Shown in pieces: positions 10,949 through 22,639 of a DNA stretch of 64,000 nucleotides; within the stretch, counting starts at the first letter, position 1, and each line of letters begins with the position of its first letter. The notes beneath the pieces were generated by a model that saw only the letters and a list, made by a program, of their open reading frames with translations, was not told where the DNA came from and searched no databases. This DNA is from Azolla caroliniana. Its lineage: Eukaryota > Polypodiophyta. Both the position numbers and the translations under genes were made by a program. The stretch is taken from contig JBHGNT010000008.1 in NCBI GenBank assembly GCA_043228905.1, forward strand, positions 16,616,001 to 16,680,000, in the 5' to 3' direction.

Positions 10949-13900
10949 TCAGAACAACAAACGTTTCACATTTTCAAAGAATTCACTTTTACCTCCGGGA
11001 GGAACAAGAACTACGGGACAAGGGCAATGGTGTGAGCAATATTCACCCACACTTCCATGAAGGACACTACAAACATCATTGAGAATTGTTATTTCAAAAC
11101 ATATGCAGTTTTAAGAAAACAGGAAAGATAGATTGTGGGTTCAATCAAACCTTTGGCCCAGCCATGAAATTGCCACAAATGGCAAAATACAAACCATCTA
11201 TTTTTCTTTATTTCCTTAATGGCCTATGTTCTTGTTATTTCCCAAAATGCCCTTGATCCTTTGAGGGCACTATGGTGTTAGTCAAACAATTATATGGTTG
11301 ATCATCCTCTTTATTGCTGTTTGGGGGTTGACCAAAAGCATTTAGGGAAATATTGGAAAGATGCTTCGAGGGAAATAAAGAAAAAGTCAGGGGAGGGATA
11401 TTTTCAGGAAAAACAAATCCCCGAAAAAATGTATATCTAAAGTCATTTGCCCAGTAGAATAAAATAGATGATCAATAATAGGTAAGTAGATCAATTTCTT
11501 TTTAAACATACATACACAACTACCTTTTCACGATGCCACGTGCCGGTCTGCCCATTACTACGGCAATCGGATTGATCCGTTTCGCTTCATCCACAATCGC
11601 CTTGCCAACTTCCTCTGCACTTATAATCTGGACCTCAGTCTGGACCTAATTCCAATAGAAAACAACTTCCAAAGACATTCAAAATTTTGAAACCCTTAAG
11701 CCTTTTGACATACCCTACCACCTATTTTTGCTTCATCACTACATAAGAGAGATGATATAATCATATGTGAGGAACAAAAAGAGAAAACAATCGAATCAAA
11801 TGATTCAAAACAAAAGACATTTATTACATTTACAAAACCTGAATTTGGTAACACACTTTACAAAAATTGGAATCTGACAATGTTAAACTCAAAAGAAGAT
11901 TTACATTTCACAAAAGTCACACTTCAATAACATAAACTTTAAAAAAAACATACCATTCCAGCTTCATAAGCTTCTACAGCTAGCTTTTCCATCAGGGCTG
12001 AAGTAGACTCGAACAATGCTCCAGCTGCATTGCTCTGAGATTCTGCTTGACAAAAAAAAGAATTATTTCGTAGCAAAAATAATAATTCTCAGGAGATTTA
12101 AATCAGTTAAAAACAACCTATTGAATATATAAATCTTTCTTAGAGAACATATTTACTTTATTAATGCTCACTTTGAAGTTTACAGATCATTTTGTGCACC
12201 TCTTATAACTAAAAGATTGCTCTAGTTCTTGCTTTTCCTTAATTAAAAAATTGCTCTAAGTTACTTTTCTAATGTTTTCTCAGTTTTAGCTTTTAGCTGA
12301 TCATTATCTAGCTCTACATGGTTTCAAGTTTCAATTATAACTGTATGGAATATTTGAGGAGTCGCTTTTATAAGGATGAGATACATGTCATGATCATGAT
12401 GGAATGAATTGAAAGATTGGTTTCTTTATATGCAATTTTGATCTCTTTTTCAAGAGCTTAATATAACATGACCTTTCATTCTTTCTCTTGCAAGGAATAG
12501 GGAAAATATGACTAAATAAGTAAGAAATCATATACAAAACCTTTCAGCTACAAGAGATCATTACAAAACAACAATAAAAAAGTTAACGAGTTCCTCACGA
12601 GCATTCCAAAGGTTATTCATATAATAACCAAGGATCTATAACATTCCTGAGCAGAAACCCCCCCCTACCCACATGCCTCACACCCACTTGAATCCACCTT
12701 TTTTACAGCTACAAGTTGTAAAGGTGAGAAATGCCATTGATCAGAAATGATTGTAAAGGTTCAAGATCGTGATGGATTGGTGAATGCGTACTTTATCTAT
12801 GTCCATGGCACCTCAGTCCCACTTCTTGCAAACATTTTTAATAGAACCATATATGAGTGTTTCCCCACTAGCTGGATAGGACATATCATTGTGCCAATCT
12901 TCGAGAGTGGAGATCCCATGATATCTAACAGCTACTTGTCCAATTTATAAGGCTCAATCATAGCATCAGAATTGAGTGCTTGGGCAGAGAGAAATGACTG
13001 CAGCTTTCCAGACCAGCAATTTCTGGTCATGGCTAGCATGCTTGGAGTGAAACAAGGATGCCCACTATCACCCACTCTCTTTGGTCTTTACATAGATACA
13101 GTATCTAATAGCATAGAGAGATTGGGTGGTTCAGAGGCAAGCATAGCAGAGATAGTCATACCAATACAATTAAATGCTAGTGATATTGCAATGATCTCCA
13201 ACCCTCAGGATGAACTTCAAAGACATCTAGGTGCTTTTAAGTCATTTTGTACAGACAGACTTGTTGAAGATCCTTAATAAAACTAAAGTGATGGTGTTCG
13301 ACACAACTCAAGCATGGTACCGATATCAGAAACAAGAATTCTTCTCAGGAGAGGAAATCGTGACAGATACACTCTTTTACACATACCTGGGAGAAACATT
13401 CACCAGGCCTCGGTTCTCCTTGTCAGAAGCTGACAACGCTCAATTTTCTCCCAGATATGCACCCCTTGGTTCCCTTGAAAGACGATGTGCACATATATAT
13501 TTCCAAGAACCATAAACTAACTTGTGGTTTGATATACTTATAGCACAAAATCTTCTCTACAAAGAAGAAACTTCAGGACTGATCCTTCTTAGTGCACATA
13601 ACTGGGCAGAGACCATGGCAACATTCTAATCAATGACCAGTATCCAATTACGCAAGTTAATGGAATACAAATACTGTTCTTCTTAGAACTGGAGACATAG
13701 AGAGACGTTGTTGATAAACAACATTAAAAATACAACAGCTCATTAATCAAGAATCATCCTAACTTTCTTTAGTTCCATCACTCATACTAAAGGTCAATCA
13801 AGGGCTACACAAGTAGGGTCTTGACCACAACATTTGAAAGCGGTTACAAGATTGGGCAATAGCAATTTGTCATGCATATAGGCCACATCCATCTAAACCA

Positions 13901-15858
13901 CAACCCCATCACACTTGTCATCCACAAATAAAGGCCATTATCACTCAACCCCAAAGGTGTTTCTCTCGGCTCATCTTGGATCAGCCGATGTTGGAGGTCT
14001 TTTGATGGCAAAAGTTTCAGTCCATCTAAGTTCAGAATGTTAAATGTTTAGTTAACGAGATTCTCTGGTATATGACAGAGCTTTACTAGTTTAGTTATAT
14101 TTATTTTGGTTTGTTTGTTATCAAAGATGAGACAAAGTTTTAAGATGTATTCTCTTGTTTGGTCTCATATGCCATTTTGGCCTCTTAATAGGCGTTAACC
14201 TCTTTTTCTAAACCCATTCTAATATACCTTGGGTTATCCATACCTAAGCATGATTAAAGTGGAAAAGAATAGGGTGACCCGAGCTGATATCATTAAATTG
14301 AAAAATGACTCAGCACCACCACATCTCTTGGTAGAAAGATGGCCCACTACAAGGCACTCTTTTTACACGTGTCTTATGATGGATCTATTATCAATCCTTC
14401 TTATATGGATACACATCTATCTCAATAGCTTAGGAGTGTGATAGGATAGGTCAGGACCTCTTCACATTGGTGAAAATTTGTGCTAGGCCAACAGATCTGC
14501 ATGCAAACCTACAAAAGAATGGATATTCCAGCTGTGTCATCAGGGGGGTAGAATCATAGGAACACTATGTCTGCCACTGTGGTGTTTTCTACAAAATAAG
14601 AGGGAGATACCACAGCCTGTTCAAACAAGGCTTTGGAACATAAAGACCAACAAATGTGTGGGATTGTTTTATTAGAATTCAAGAGACATAGAGAGAAGTT
14701 GTTGATGGACAACAATACAACCACAACAGGTCATCAACAGGGACAATCATAACTTCTTTTAGCCACATCAGTCCTTATGCTACAAGTCAATCATGGACTA
14801 TACATGTGGATTCTTGACCAAGACGCTCAAAAGGGGTTACAATAGATCAGGCAATAGAAACGTGTTGTGCATGCAGGCCATGACCATTTTGACCACAACC
14901 TCATCACCCTTGTCACCAACAAATAAAGGCCATTATCATCCAGCAACATAGGTGCTTCCCTCATTTCAGATATCTCTCCATTTTGCAGTGGCCCAAGATG
15001 GAGATTTTTCAAAAAAATTAAGTTTAGTATCATAAGTTCTAGACATATAGATTCTTTATGGCCATATGTTTAGTATTTATTTTGGTTTGTTGTTCTCGAA
15101 GATGAGAAAACATTGTAAGATATAACCCTTTGTTTGGTCTTATAGGCGATTTTGACCTCTTCAAAGATGTTAATCTCTCTCTCGCTCTCGTTTCATAAAA
15201 AAAGTGTCATATATGGTTAATTACATGCCAAACAAGAATGCATCCAATGTGGTGAGTCACACAAGAAACAAATCAGCATCTCTTGCAATCTTTCATCTCA
15301 ACCTTCATAACTGCGAGCTATCTCCCATCACGAGACTCTTACAAACCCCACAAAAAATCCTTGTCATCTTTTCTTTCACGTTTGGTTTCAAAGTCCATAT
15401 TTAGCCTCCAAGGATGCTAATAGATCCATCTATTATCTGTCTGTATATTTATCTAAAAAGAACAGCATATTTACATGAAAAACTAATAGATTACACCCAT
15501 GAATCCATCTATCTATCAAAAGAACAGACCAATTTCATCAAATTTAATTTAATATATCTCAAATGAAGGGTGTCGTTACTTGGAAAGTCTATCATACATA
15601 TATCTATACAATGTCCAGCTATATATGTATGCATCTCAAAATATCAGGGCATTTATTCAGCAAGACTAACAGATTACACGTATACAACTCTGTAAGACTA
15701 ATGAATACATACATACATACATACATACATACATACATACATAGACATACATACATACATAGACATACATATATACATACACACATAATTACATACATAT
15801 ATATACATACATACATAATTATATACATATACATAGATACACAATTACATACATATAT

Positions 15859-15931
<73 letters not shown>

Positions 15932-16339
15932 CATACACACATAATTACATACATATATATACATACATACATACATACATACATAATTATATACATATAC
16001 ATAGATACACAATGACATACATATATGTACACACACACATACATAAATACATACATACATACATACATACATACATACATACATACATACATACATACAT
16101 GCATCTCTCTCAAAGAAAGATCATCACACACACGTGCGCTTACTCGGCAAGATGTGGACGAGGTGGAGGGTATCCCGGCTGCGGCACAAGTGGGATAGAG
16201 ACCAATCAAAAGCATGCTTGCTAGTAGCAGAGTGATCAACAGCTACAATGATAGAACGCCCATGTGGGTGATGATGATGATGATGATGATGATCATGAGC
16301 CTGGCTATGCTCTTCTTCTCTAATACCCTCCATACTCAT
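10949..16339 (-). CDS. Universal stress protein (USP-A family), four exons
   Basis: Assembled by eye on the minus strand: exon 1 16339-16144, exon 2 12042-11954, exon 3 11645-11524, exon 4 11066-10949 with TGA. Phases fit exactly (1, 0, 2), donors are GTAAGC, GTATGT and GTAGTT, acceptors GCAG, TTAG and GTAG. The product is 174 aa, normal for plant USPs, which are small alpha/beta nucleotide-binding proteins of the stress response. The N-terminus has a run of eight His, then GRSIIVAVDHSATSKHAFDW (first strand and helix); the C-terminus has AVVMGRPARGIVKS-VLHGSVGEYC and CPVVLVP. The ATP loop GxxGx9G(S/T) is altered: the second Gly is Ala (GRPA). Start chosen as the first ATG in frame after a stretch lacking one; the second ATG two codons on is equally possible. 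Intron 1 is 4.1 kb and full of mobile DNA. Confidence 0.85.
12700..13515 (+). pseudogene. LINE reverse transcriptase fragment in USP intron 1
   Basis: Plus-strand frames, antisense to the host gene, encode a plant LINE RT: an N-terminal part near 12747-12950 (LANIFNRTIYECFPTSW, IIVPIFESGDP), then after a deletion the block GVKQGCPLSPTLFGLYID (13046-13100), which is the conserved QGCPLSP motif. The catalytic Y/FADD box has decayed to NASDIAMIS. A frameshift near 13255 leads to LNKTKVMVF and a downstream portion to 13515. It is inactive. It sits inside intron 1 of the USP gene in opposite orientation. Confidence 0.8.
13690..14210 (+). repeat. LINE 3' end, first copy
   Basis: About 500 bp that align with 14688-15190 (gacatagagaga start, then ggtcaatca, ggttacaa, aaataaaggccattatca, and the terminal ttgtttggtct block). 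The copy ends in the family's tail sequence followed by T-rich DNA. It belongs to the LINE whose RT is at 12.7-13.5 kb. Confidence 0.7.
14215..14690 (+). pseudogene. Second LINE copy, ORF2 C-terminus with zinc-finger-like motif
   Basis: Frames across 14440-14690 read KICARPTDLHANLQKNGYSS, then CVIRGVES and EHYVCHCGVFYKIRGRYHSL. This is the Cys/His zinc-finger-like tail seen in these LINEs (C-x2-C ... H-x3-C pattern, second Cys lost). It is preceded by no RT, so the copy is 5'-truncated, and it is followed directly by its own 3' end. It lies in the same orientation as the first copy, about 1 kb downstream. Confidence 0.6.
14688..15190 (+). repeat. LINE 3' end, second copy
   Basis: Direct repeat of 13690-14210 at roughly 75 percent identity, ending in tttggtcttataggcgat, gacctcttcaaagatg and a CT-rich tail. 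A further, shorter and more diverged version of this terminal block lies at about 15,373-15,420 (tttggtttcaaagtccat). Confidence 0.75.
15705..16100 (+). repeat. Compound ATAC / CA / ATAT microsatellite in USP intron 1
   Basis: Runs of ATAC (15705-15750 and later), a 38-bp CA run (15863-15900), and mixed AT/CA stretches. A composite block of about 165 bp (ATAC run, atatatacatacacacataa, attatatacatatacata, gatacacaa, atatatgtacacacac) occurs twice, near 15,750-15,900 and 15,915-16,040, so the array grew by segmental duplication as well as slippage. It ends about 40 bp from the USP exon 1 donor site. Confidence 0.9.
16269..16293 (-). repeat. (CAT/ATG)n trinucleotide repeat encoding the USP His tract
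   Basis: Eight trinucleotide units within exon 1 give the poly-His run near the USP N-terminus. A second, longer repeat of the same kind, with interruptions, lies upstream of the start at 16388-16430 and is in the presumed 5' UTR or promoter. Confidence 0.85.
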
Positions 16340-16479
16340 GTGTGTTTCTGTATAGAGAAGCAAAATCTGCCATGAATGATGGATGGTTGATGGTGATGAT
16401 GATGATGATGATGATGATGGTGATGGTGATCACTCACAACAACCTCTGTTATTATGTGGAGCTTTTCCCAAGCTACTTT

Positions 16480-16519
16480 GGGGGGGTTTTTTTTTTTTTT
16501 TGGGGGGGGGGGGGGGGGG
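16480..16519 (+). repeat. G7-T15-G18 homopolymer block upstream of the USP gene
   Basis: Three abutting homopolymers: G at 16480-16486, T at 16487-16501, G at 16502-16519. On the USP coding strand this is C18-A15-C7, about 140-180 bp upstream of the start codon. Long G runs can form quadruplexes and are prone to sequencing error, so exact lengths are uncertain. Confidence 0.85.
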
Positions 16520-19299
16520 AGGCAAGGAGGGGCATTCAATGGGAAATAATGAAAACTTGGAAACACTCTGCCGGAACTAAAGGAATACAGAGGCAAGCAG
16601 GCAGGAGAGGAGCATCTTTAGATTCTCCGGCCATTTATATTGCCCCTCGTGTGTTTCCGATTGTATCGGAATTTCTCTTCAAAACCAGACATTGGACAGC
16701 TCGAGAGGTTTAGCCCATTCCATTCGCCTCCTAGGATTTTTTTTCCTCCTCACCCCGACGTAGGTTTTCTAGTGCACTTCCCAACCAACATATACAGTAG
16801 TTTTTTTTTTACCCTGTTGATGAGACCATGTCAACATATCGTTCATTTTCGTATCGATTAGTTTTATGTTGTTTACGAGACCTTGTCAAACATGTCTATT
16901 CAGCATGTGATTATTGTATATCCATAAAGCAGACCATTTTTGTCGTCATCCCAAGATTTTACAACGCAATATAAGTCGCGTTCCTAAAAAAAAGAACTCT
17001 CCAACAACGTCGGATATAAACTCTAACAATTGTCTCCTTGAAAAGCATGAGTAACCAAAATTATTGGTCACGTGTATGATCATAAATAAATAACACATGT
17101 TTGTCAGACCAAATCAGGGCATGAATATCGAAAGATATACATATAAACTTATAAAGTTGCCCATCATAAGATACATAAAGTGCGTAAAAGTCAAAATTGG
17201 GCATCACGCAATTGCGTTTCATCGTTCATCTTGTGCAAACTTTGTCAATGTTGTCATGAAAGTTATTTCTCACACATGCCTCTACTTTGTATGGTTAGTT
17301 TTTCATAGTGAAACCCCAAAATTTCTATTCTCTATATAAATGCGCATGTTAGTCTTTTTTCAATCATTTGTCAATTTATTTTTTCTCCTCTTTTAAGGGA
17401 TCTTCTAAGTTCTTGCTTTCATATTGTACCCACTTGTGCCCTCATCTTAGGAAGGCAACTTCACATTTCTTTCTCAAAGGGCTGATATTTGTTAAGATTT
17501 GCAGGAAGTGGGACGAAACATAACCTCCCATCTCTATTTATACAAAGCTTAAAGTGCTCACACTTCACTAAAGGACAAACTATGTTTGAATTTTGTTGTT
17601 GCTTATAAGGACGGCTATGTACAACTACAAGAGATAACGTTGACCTTATGTTACACGTTGCCAACAATAAATAGTTGTTATAGATGTATAAGTGTCACCA
17701 AAAAACATTGAATTTTTTTTGATATTTTTGTGTGGGTTAATTTGTGTTTTTACCATTTGAATATCATAGTTCTATAACTTAAAACCTGGTAATAATTTGA
17801 GAACATTGTAAAGCCTTAAAGTTAATGCATGTCTGCATTTTATTTAGAAAATGTAATTGTGCAATGATATTGTTTGGGTGGCTGACAAATATGAGCCCCA
17901 TATTGTAATTAGTGTAAGAGCCACAGGTAAACCTGTTAGCAAATTTTGGCAACCATGTTGATATGGACCAAGCATAGAGTTGTCTCACCTTGTAAGGGAT
18001 TTGACCTCTCTAGGTAATATGATAGGGCTACCAAAAGCGATCATCTACTAGTCAAGCATCGTACTAGGTGACAAAAATATGGCTTCTTTGATGCTTCAAT
18101 CTGAATTAGACGTAGATGTGCACTTAGGGATGACTTAACTTAATTAGCTCAAGGTTGATGAACTTGATGATGATTATTCTAACCCATAGGGATAACAAAT
18201 TAACACTAAATATCAAGGGAGATGGAGAGTTGCCACAGAATATCCTTGCTCAAATAGTTTATATTATTAGTAATCATGAGTTACAATAGAGGGCAACACA
18301 TCTTCTCTATATCCTTTCAAATTATAAGTTTCTACTATGTTATTATATCTACTCTCTTTCTATATTATCTTGACGATTGCCCTTGCTTTACCAGGGGGTA
18401 GGTAATGGATCATTATCATGGTTCCATCACCCTATTTATCTTATTGTACTTCATTGAACTTTATTTGGCTCTTTATCTAATCAACCTATTTGATATCTAG
18501 CAAAATATATTCTACATTATGAGGTCAACTACGACCTTTGTCTTATTCAATGTATTAAATCAAAATAAGCCCATGTATTTCAAGGTGGTCATTTACATAC
18601 TTGGCTATTGTAACAATGTCCCACCAAATGAGCAACAATGGCGTACAAATGTTTAAAGTACCTATATGTGGTTCTATAAATATTGATATTATTCATGTAT
18701 TTTATTTTTAAATGTTTTTTGTAATACATGATAAAAAACCATGCACAATCAAATAAATATTATTTATTTACAATCTCTCTGCATTTTTTTTTATTGTAAT
18801 TTGCTTACTTGATGGCAAGTTCATACTAGTGAATGTAGGAGTTGAGCCCATGACCTTTTGGTCTCAAATAAGCTACCTTCTCTCTCTCCTTTTTTTCATA
18901 AATAATGGCTTTCATTACGAAAGAAAAAAACACCACCATGTCTAACTTACTACAGAGTATAGAAACCTTCAATCTAGGGATCTAAAGTCTACTACGACGC
19001 CAAACTCAATGCCACCCTACACACCTATTCAAATGTTGAATATGCTTAATATATGTGACCTTGCAAACGTCTCTCTCTTCATGGTTGAGATTTCGTGACT
19101 TCTTTAGCACTGTCAATTGCCACAAAATAAGTCCCTTTAACTTTAGAACATATTTTCTCACCCCAACTTGCGAATCAAAAGTGAAGGCATTCCGCATATT
19201 CCATTTGAACCATAACCCCCACCCTAATAAGTCAAGAATTCAAAAATAATTTGGAAATGAGACAGTGGTTCATTGTTCTCCATATGTGCAAAAACCCAA
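16520..19299. other. Upstream and intergenic DNA, no gene recognised
   Basis: No protein similarity or paired element ends were found. It presumably contains the USP promoter at its left end. A weak tRNA-like antisense stretch (gagcccatgacc then agctacctt) lies at 18839-18885, followed by CT-rich sequence. The short open frames here have no recognisable features. Confidence 0.55.
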
Positions 19300-21430
19300 C
19301 TAAAGGAAGATAGGCTTACTCCAAACCATCCACACTGAACTGATACACCTCCAAACCATCATTGCCATCGGGCATGAAAGAAATCTATGCCAACTATGTT
19401 CCAATTCCAGTAAACAAAAGAAACACAATCCTTTAGTAAATTTTCTTTTTTTTAATGCATCCCCCAATGGTAAAGCTCCAACCATAACTCTTCAAATAAA
19501 TACTTTAGCCCGTAGCATCAATCGATGCCTACTATGTTCCAATTCCACTAACCAAAAGAAACACGATCCTTTAGTAAATTTTCTTTTTTTTAATGCATCC
19601 CCCAATGGTAAAGCTCCAACCATAACTCTCCAAATAAATACTTTAGCCCGTAGCATCAATCGAGAACACCAACCCGCTTTGATAACTCGAAACCACCAAG
19701 TAATGGTCTTACGAAAACCCCATATCTTGTAACTCTTTCTTCCAACCACTTATGTTTGTCAATCAACTTGTGATAAGCAACATTTGTTGAGATTATAGTC
19801 AATATCTTATTTCGAACAAACCTCCAATCAAGCTCTTAAGATCCCCCATACAAATCAAGAGTTGACTCATACGAAGATAGTATTTCTTGCAACCTATCGA
19901 TATAACCTTTTGGAATACGAAATGTTGATCTTGTTGTTCGAATGGCCCTTAATCTTCTTTGTGGCACCAACATAGCATCCTTGACTTTTACCAAACCCAA
20001 TCTAGCCATCCAATTAAATTGAAGGTTAAGAATTTGTTTACCTTCCCACCTCAACAACCTTGACGTTGCTAAAACCTCCATTTGTAATGAATTGGCACAT
20101 TCCCTTTCTTGTGGAGGATGCCACTACACAAAATCCAACATACTTTGCCAAGATGCCAACAAAGGATTAACTATTAGAGACCCTGCACATTTGACATCCC
20201 TTTTAGAATTAATTACATTCCACCAATTAGCTTAATTCCGTTCTTCTCTATAAAGTATGCCACCATTTTTGTCCAAGGTTGTACACCTTCAAACATAAAT
20301 CCAATAAAAGTAAATCGACGAGCTACCATATGCTCATATAGATTCAATATTGATGCCCCACCAAGTCACTTCAGAGTACAAACATGATCCCATGCCAACC
20401 ACGACAATGCCCTTTTCCCTTTTCTTTTCCATAACAACATTCGCACTGAGTGTGACAACATTTCAAGAGCTTTCTTCGACCATGGGAGCAAAGGAAGATA
20501 ATCAGACACCATAGATACCATATCGATTGGACCACCTTAAGTCATACATGAAAAGGCTAGAATTGAGGCCTCTAATACATAAACTTATCCTCTAGCCTTT
20601 TGGATACCCTCAATAAGTTTCACATGAGAAATTTCCACCCTAATTGGATATTAGGTGATGACAAATCATACCATGGTGTACTATCCTTCCTGACCACCCC
20701 AACCCTAACACATGTTGTTTTGTACATGAAATGAGGACAAATTTATGCATATTAATTCTCAACCCTACAACATTTGAAAACAATTCCCACACATCTCTTG
20801 TCTTACTAATATTTTCCTGATTAGGTGCCAAAAACATAATATGGTCATCTGCAAGAGCTTGAACAATACACAACCTTAGTCCAATCAATTCTTCCTCCAT
20901 ATCCATATTGTGTAACTTAAAAAGAATAGGATGTGTCACAATAGTGAATAGTAAAGGACTTACCGGGCATCGTTGTCTAACTGATCTCCGAATAGAAATA
21001 GGTTGTGTTATTCCCCCATTAAACATCACATATGAAACCGAACCCTCCCCTAATGTGTATATCCACTTAGACATACGATCACCAAAACCCATATGAGACA
21101 TCAACTTATTTATAAATGACCAATCCACATTATCATAGGCTTTCTCGATATCCAATTGTAGCAACATTAATTCTTGTTTAGACTCCTTTGCATAGTCAAT
21201 TGCCATTTTAACATTTAAAATATTATGTCAAATGTCTCTTTTTAGTAAGAACCCATATTCAACATTATGAATAATAGAAGGTAAAACCTCATGCAATGTA
21301 TTGGGGCATCACTTTTGCAAAAGTTTTGTACATTCCCCCCATCAATGAAATAGGCCTCCACTGAGCAAAGGATGATGGAGAAGGCACCTTCGGCAAAAGC
21401 TTTATCCAAAACATTGGGTCATTTGAAACA
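19300..21430 (-). pseudogene. Plant LINE ORF2, RT plus zinc-finger tail, decayed
   Basis: Minus-strand frames give, in order, PISLMGGMYKTFAKVMPQ (near 21,350), the RT core at 21206-20640 with LLQLDIEKAYDNVDWSFI, a degraded QGCP box (VRQRCPVSPLLF), and ALADDHIMFLAPN where the usual FADD is LADD, then connecting sequence and, at 19749-19300, a zf-RVT-type tail (RAKVFIWRVMVGALPLGDAL ... CFFWLVELEHS). It is a different LINE family from the one in the USP intron. Stops and frameshifts between blocks show it is inactive. Confidence 0.8.
19387..19662 (-). repeat. 138-bp in-frame tandem duplication inside the LINE tail
   Basis: Copies at 19387-19524 and 19525-19662 differ at only a few positions. 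The unit is 46 codons, so the frame is kept and the zinc-finger-like segment beginning RLMLRAKVFIWRVMVGALPL is repeated. The duplication is much younger than the surrounding decay. Confidence 0.9.
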
Positions 21431-21899
21431 GTAATATGTCACATTTTAAGAAGTGTACATCCAAAAAAGGAATAAAATACGTCATTTTACAAAAATGGGT
21501 GCCACATGTGTAAAGGGTATTTAAAAAATGGCCAAAATTTTATTGATTTTTAGCAATGGCAACAAATTCTAGGCTTTCAAAAAATGCCTAAATAATAGAC
21601 ACGCCAAACTTACAAAAGGATGTTGAAAATTTACAAATGGACTTAGCCATCATTTATAGATATTCGTAAATCAACATTTTGAAGTAAGATACAATATGTA
21701 TAGTTCATGTCTCCGAACATTTACTTCCCAAAGATATGCCATCATTCTCAAACTCATCTGATGAGGTAGAAGAGCTTTGTCAGGTCTCATCCTCTTCATC
21801 AGTTGCAACCAATGCATTGTCTTCATCCAATTGCAATCCAACCTCGCCATGATTATGACACATACTCCTTGTTCATCTTATTGTCGTCTCCGGACTCAC
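21431..21899. other. No feature recognised
   Basis: AT-rich sequence between the LINE 5' side and the next exon-like ORF. No repeat ends or coding similarity are seen. Confidence 0.5.
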
Positions 21900-22286
21900 A
21901 TTTGGAACCTTCTCTTTTAATATCTTAATTGTAGTTTGCCTAAGATGGCTTGTCTTGGTCAACAAGAAGTCATACACTAGTATGTCAATGTTATCCAATG
22001 TGAGAGTAAACATGCTCAGTAGATTCTTTCTTCTTCGCTTTCTACTCGTGCTTCTAACATCCTTCACCATCTCTAAAGAGTACTTTCCAATCAATGCATC
22101 CGGGGGAGAGGTGTGATACCAATGAACTACAATAGACTTATATTGATTGCCTTCTTCATCCTTCATTATTTCTAGAATTTTAGCAATCCAAAAAGGATGG
22201 TCCAACTCATCATTGTCAGCCAATGTTGCAACCAACATTCCAACTTGTAGCTCATGCAAACTACCTTGCAAGTTGCCATCTTGCCT
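21900..22286 (-). pseudogene. Exon-like ORF, unknown protein with VVHWY motif
   Basis: A 129-codon open stretch on the minus strand is bounded by a good acceptor (CTGTAG before AGGCAAG at 22286) and a good donor (GTGAGT at 21899-21894), so it looks like an internal exon. The protein starts near LHELQVGMLVATLADNDE, then HPFWIAKILEIM, SIVVHWYHTSPPDALIGKY, a basic run SRKRRRKN and a helical tail. The pattern resembles small beta-barrel tail domains found at the ends of some transposon-encoded proteins, but I do not recognise the family. A nearby open frame at 22386-22634 contains NYMVRHWPLQYLFQWNIGAP in another register and may be related. Confidence 0.4.
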
Positions 22287-22639
22287 CTACAGTACACTAT
22301 ATTCTTGCTCTCACGTAAATATCTCTCTATCGGGGGTGAGCTAGATTATTGAGTTCAGTATTATCTAGTGAGTGATGATAAGTCCTTAACACCATTGATG
22401 GGGCACCAATGTTCCATTGAAACAAATATTGGAGGGGCCAATGTCTAACCATGTAGTTAGGCAAAATAATATGATGGTGGTTGAAAAAGGCATCCCACCA
22501 TTCAACATTTTGATCACCAGCATACTTCTAGGTGCGCTCAATAGATTCTTATAATTCTTTATTTCTTCATCAATTCTACCACTCTTCGCCATGCTCTTTA
22601 GACTTGCACAGACTGAACAAACTATCACAAACACACCAA
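22287..22639. other. Possible upstream exon remnants, unassigned
   Basis: Short minus-strand frames with aromatic-rich peptide (PNYMVRHWPLQYLFQW) and no known domain. Orientation and spacing would fit an upstream part of the ORF at 21900-22286, but no splice model is convincing. Confidence 0.3.

Noticed and set aside
15563-16239. Long open frames on both strands rich in Tyr/Ile/His/Thr or Met/Tyr/Val/Cys
   Set aside because: They are translations of the ATAC/CA microsatellite, whose simple units lack stop codons. They also overlap the USP intron.
16336-16713. Frames with poly-His, poly-Asp or poly-Met upstream of the USP start
   Set aside because: They come from the GAT triplet repeat and the G/T homopolymers; there is no domain and no splice logic beyond a possible leader.
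18839-18885. Further antisense tRNA-like module
   Set aside because: The B-box-like GGGCTCAACTCC is weak, and no LTR ends were found around it.
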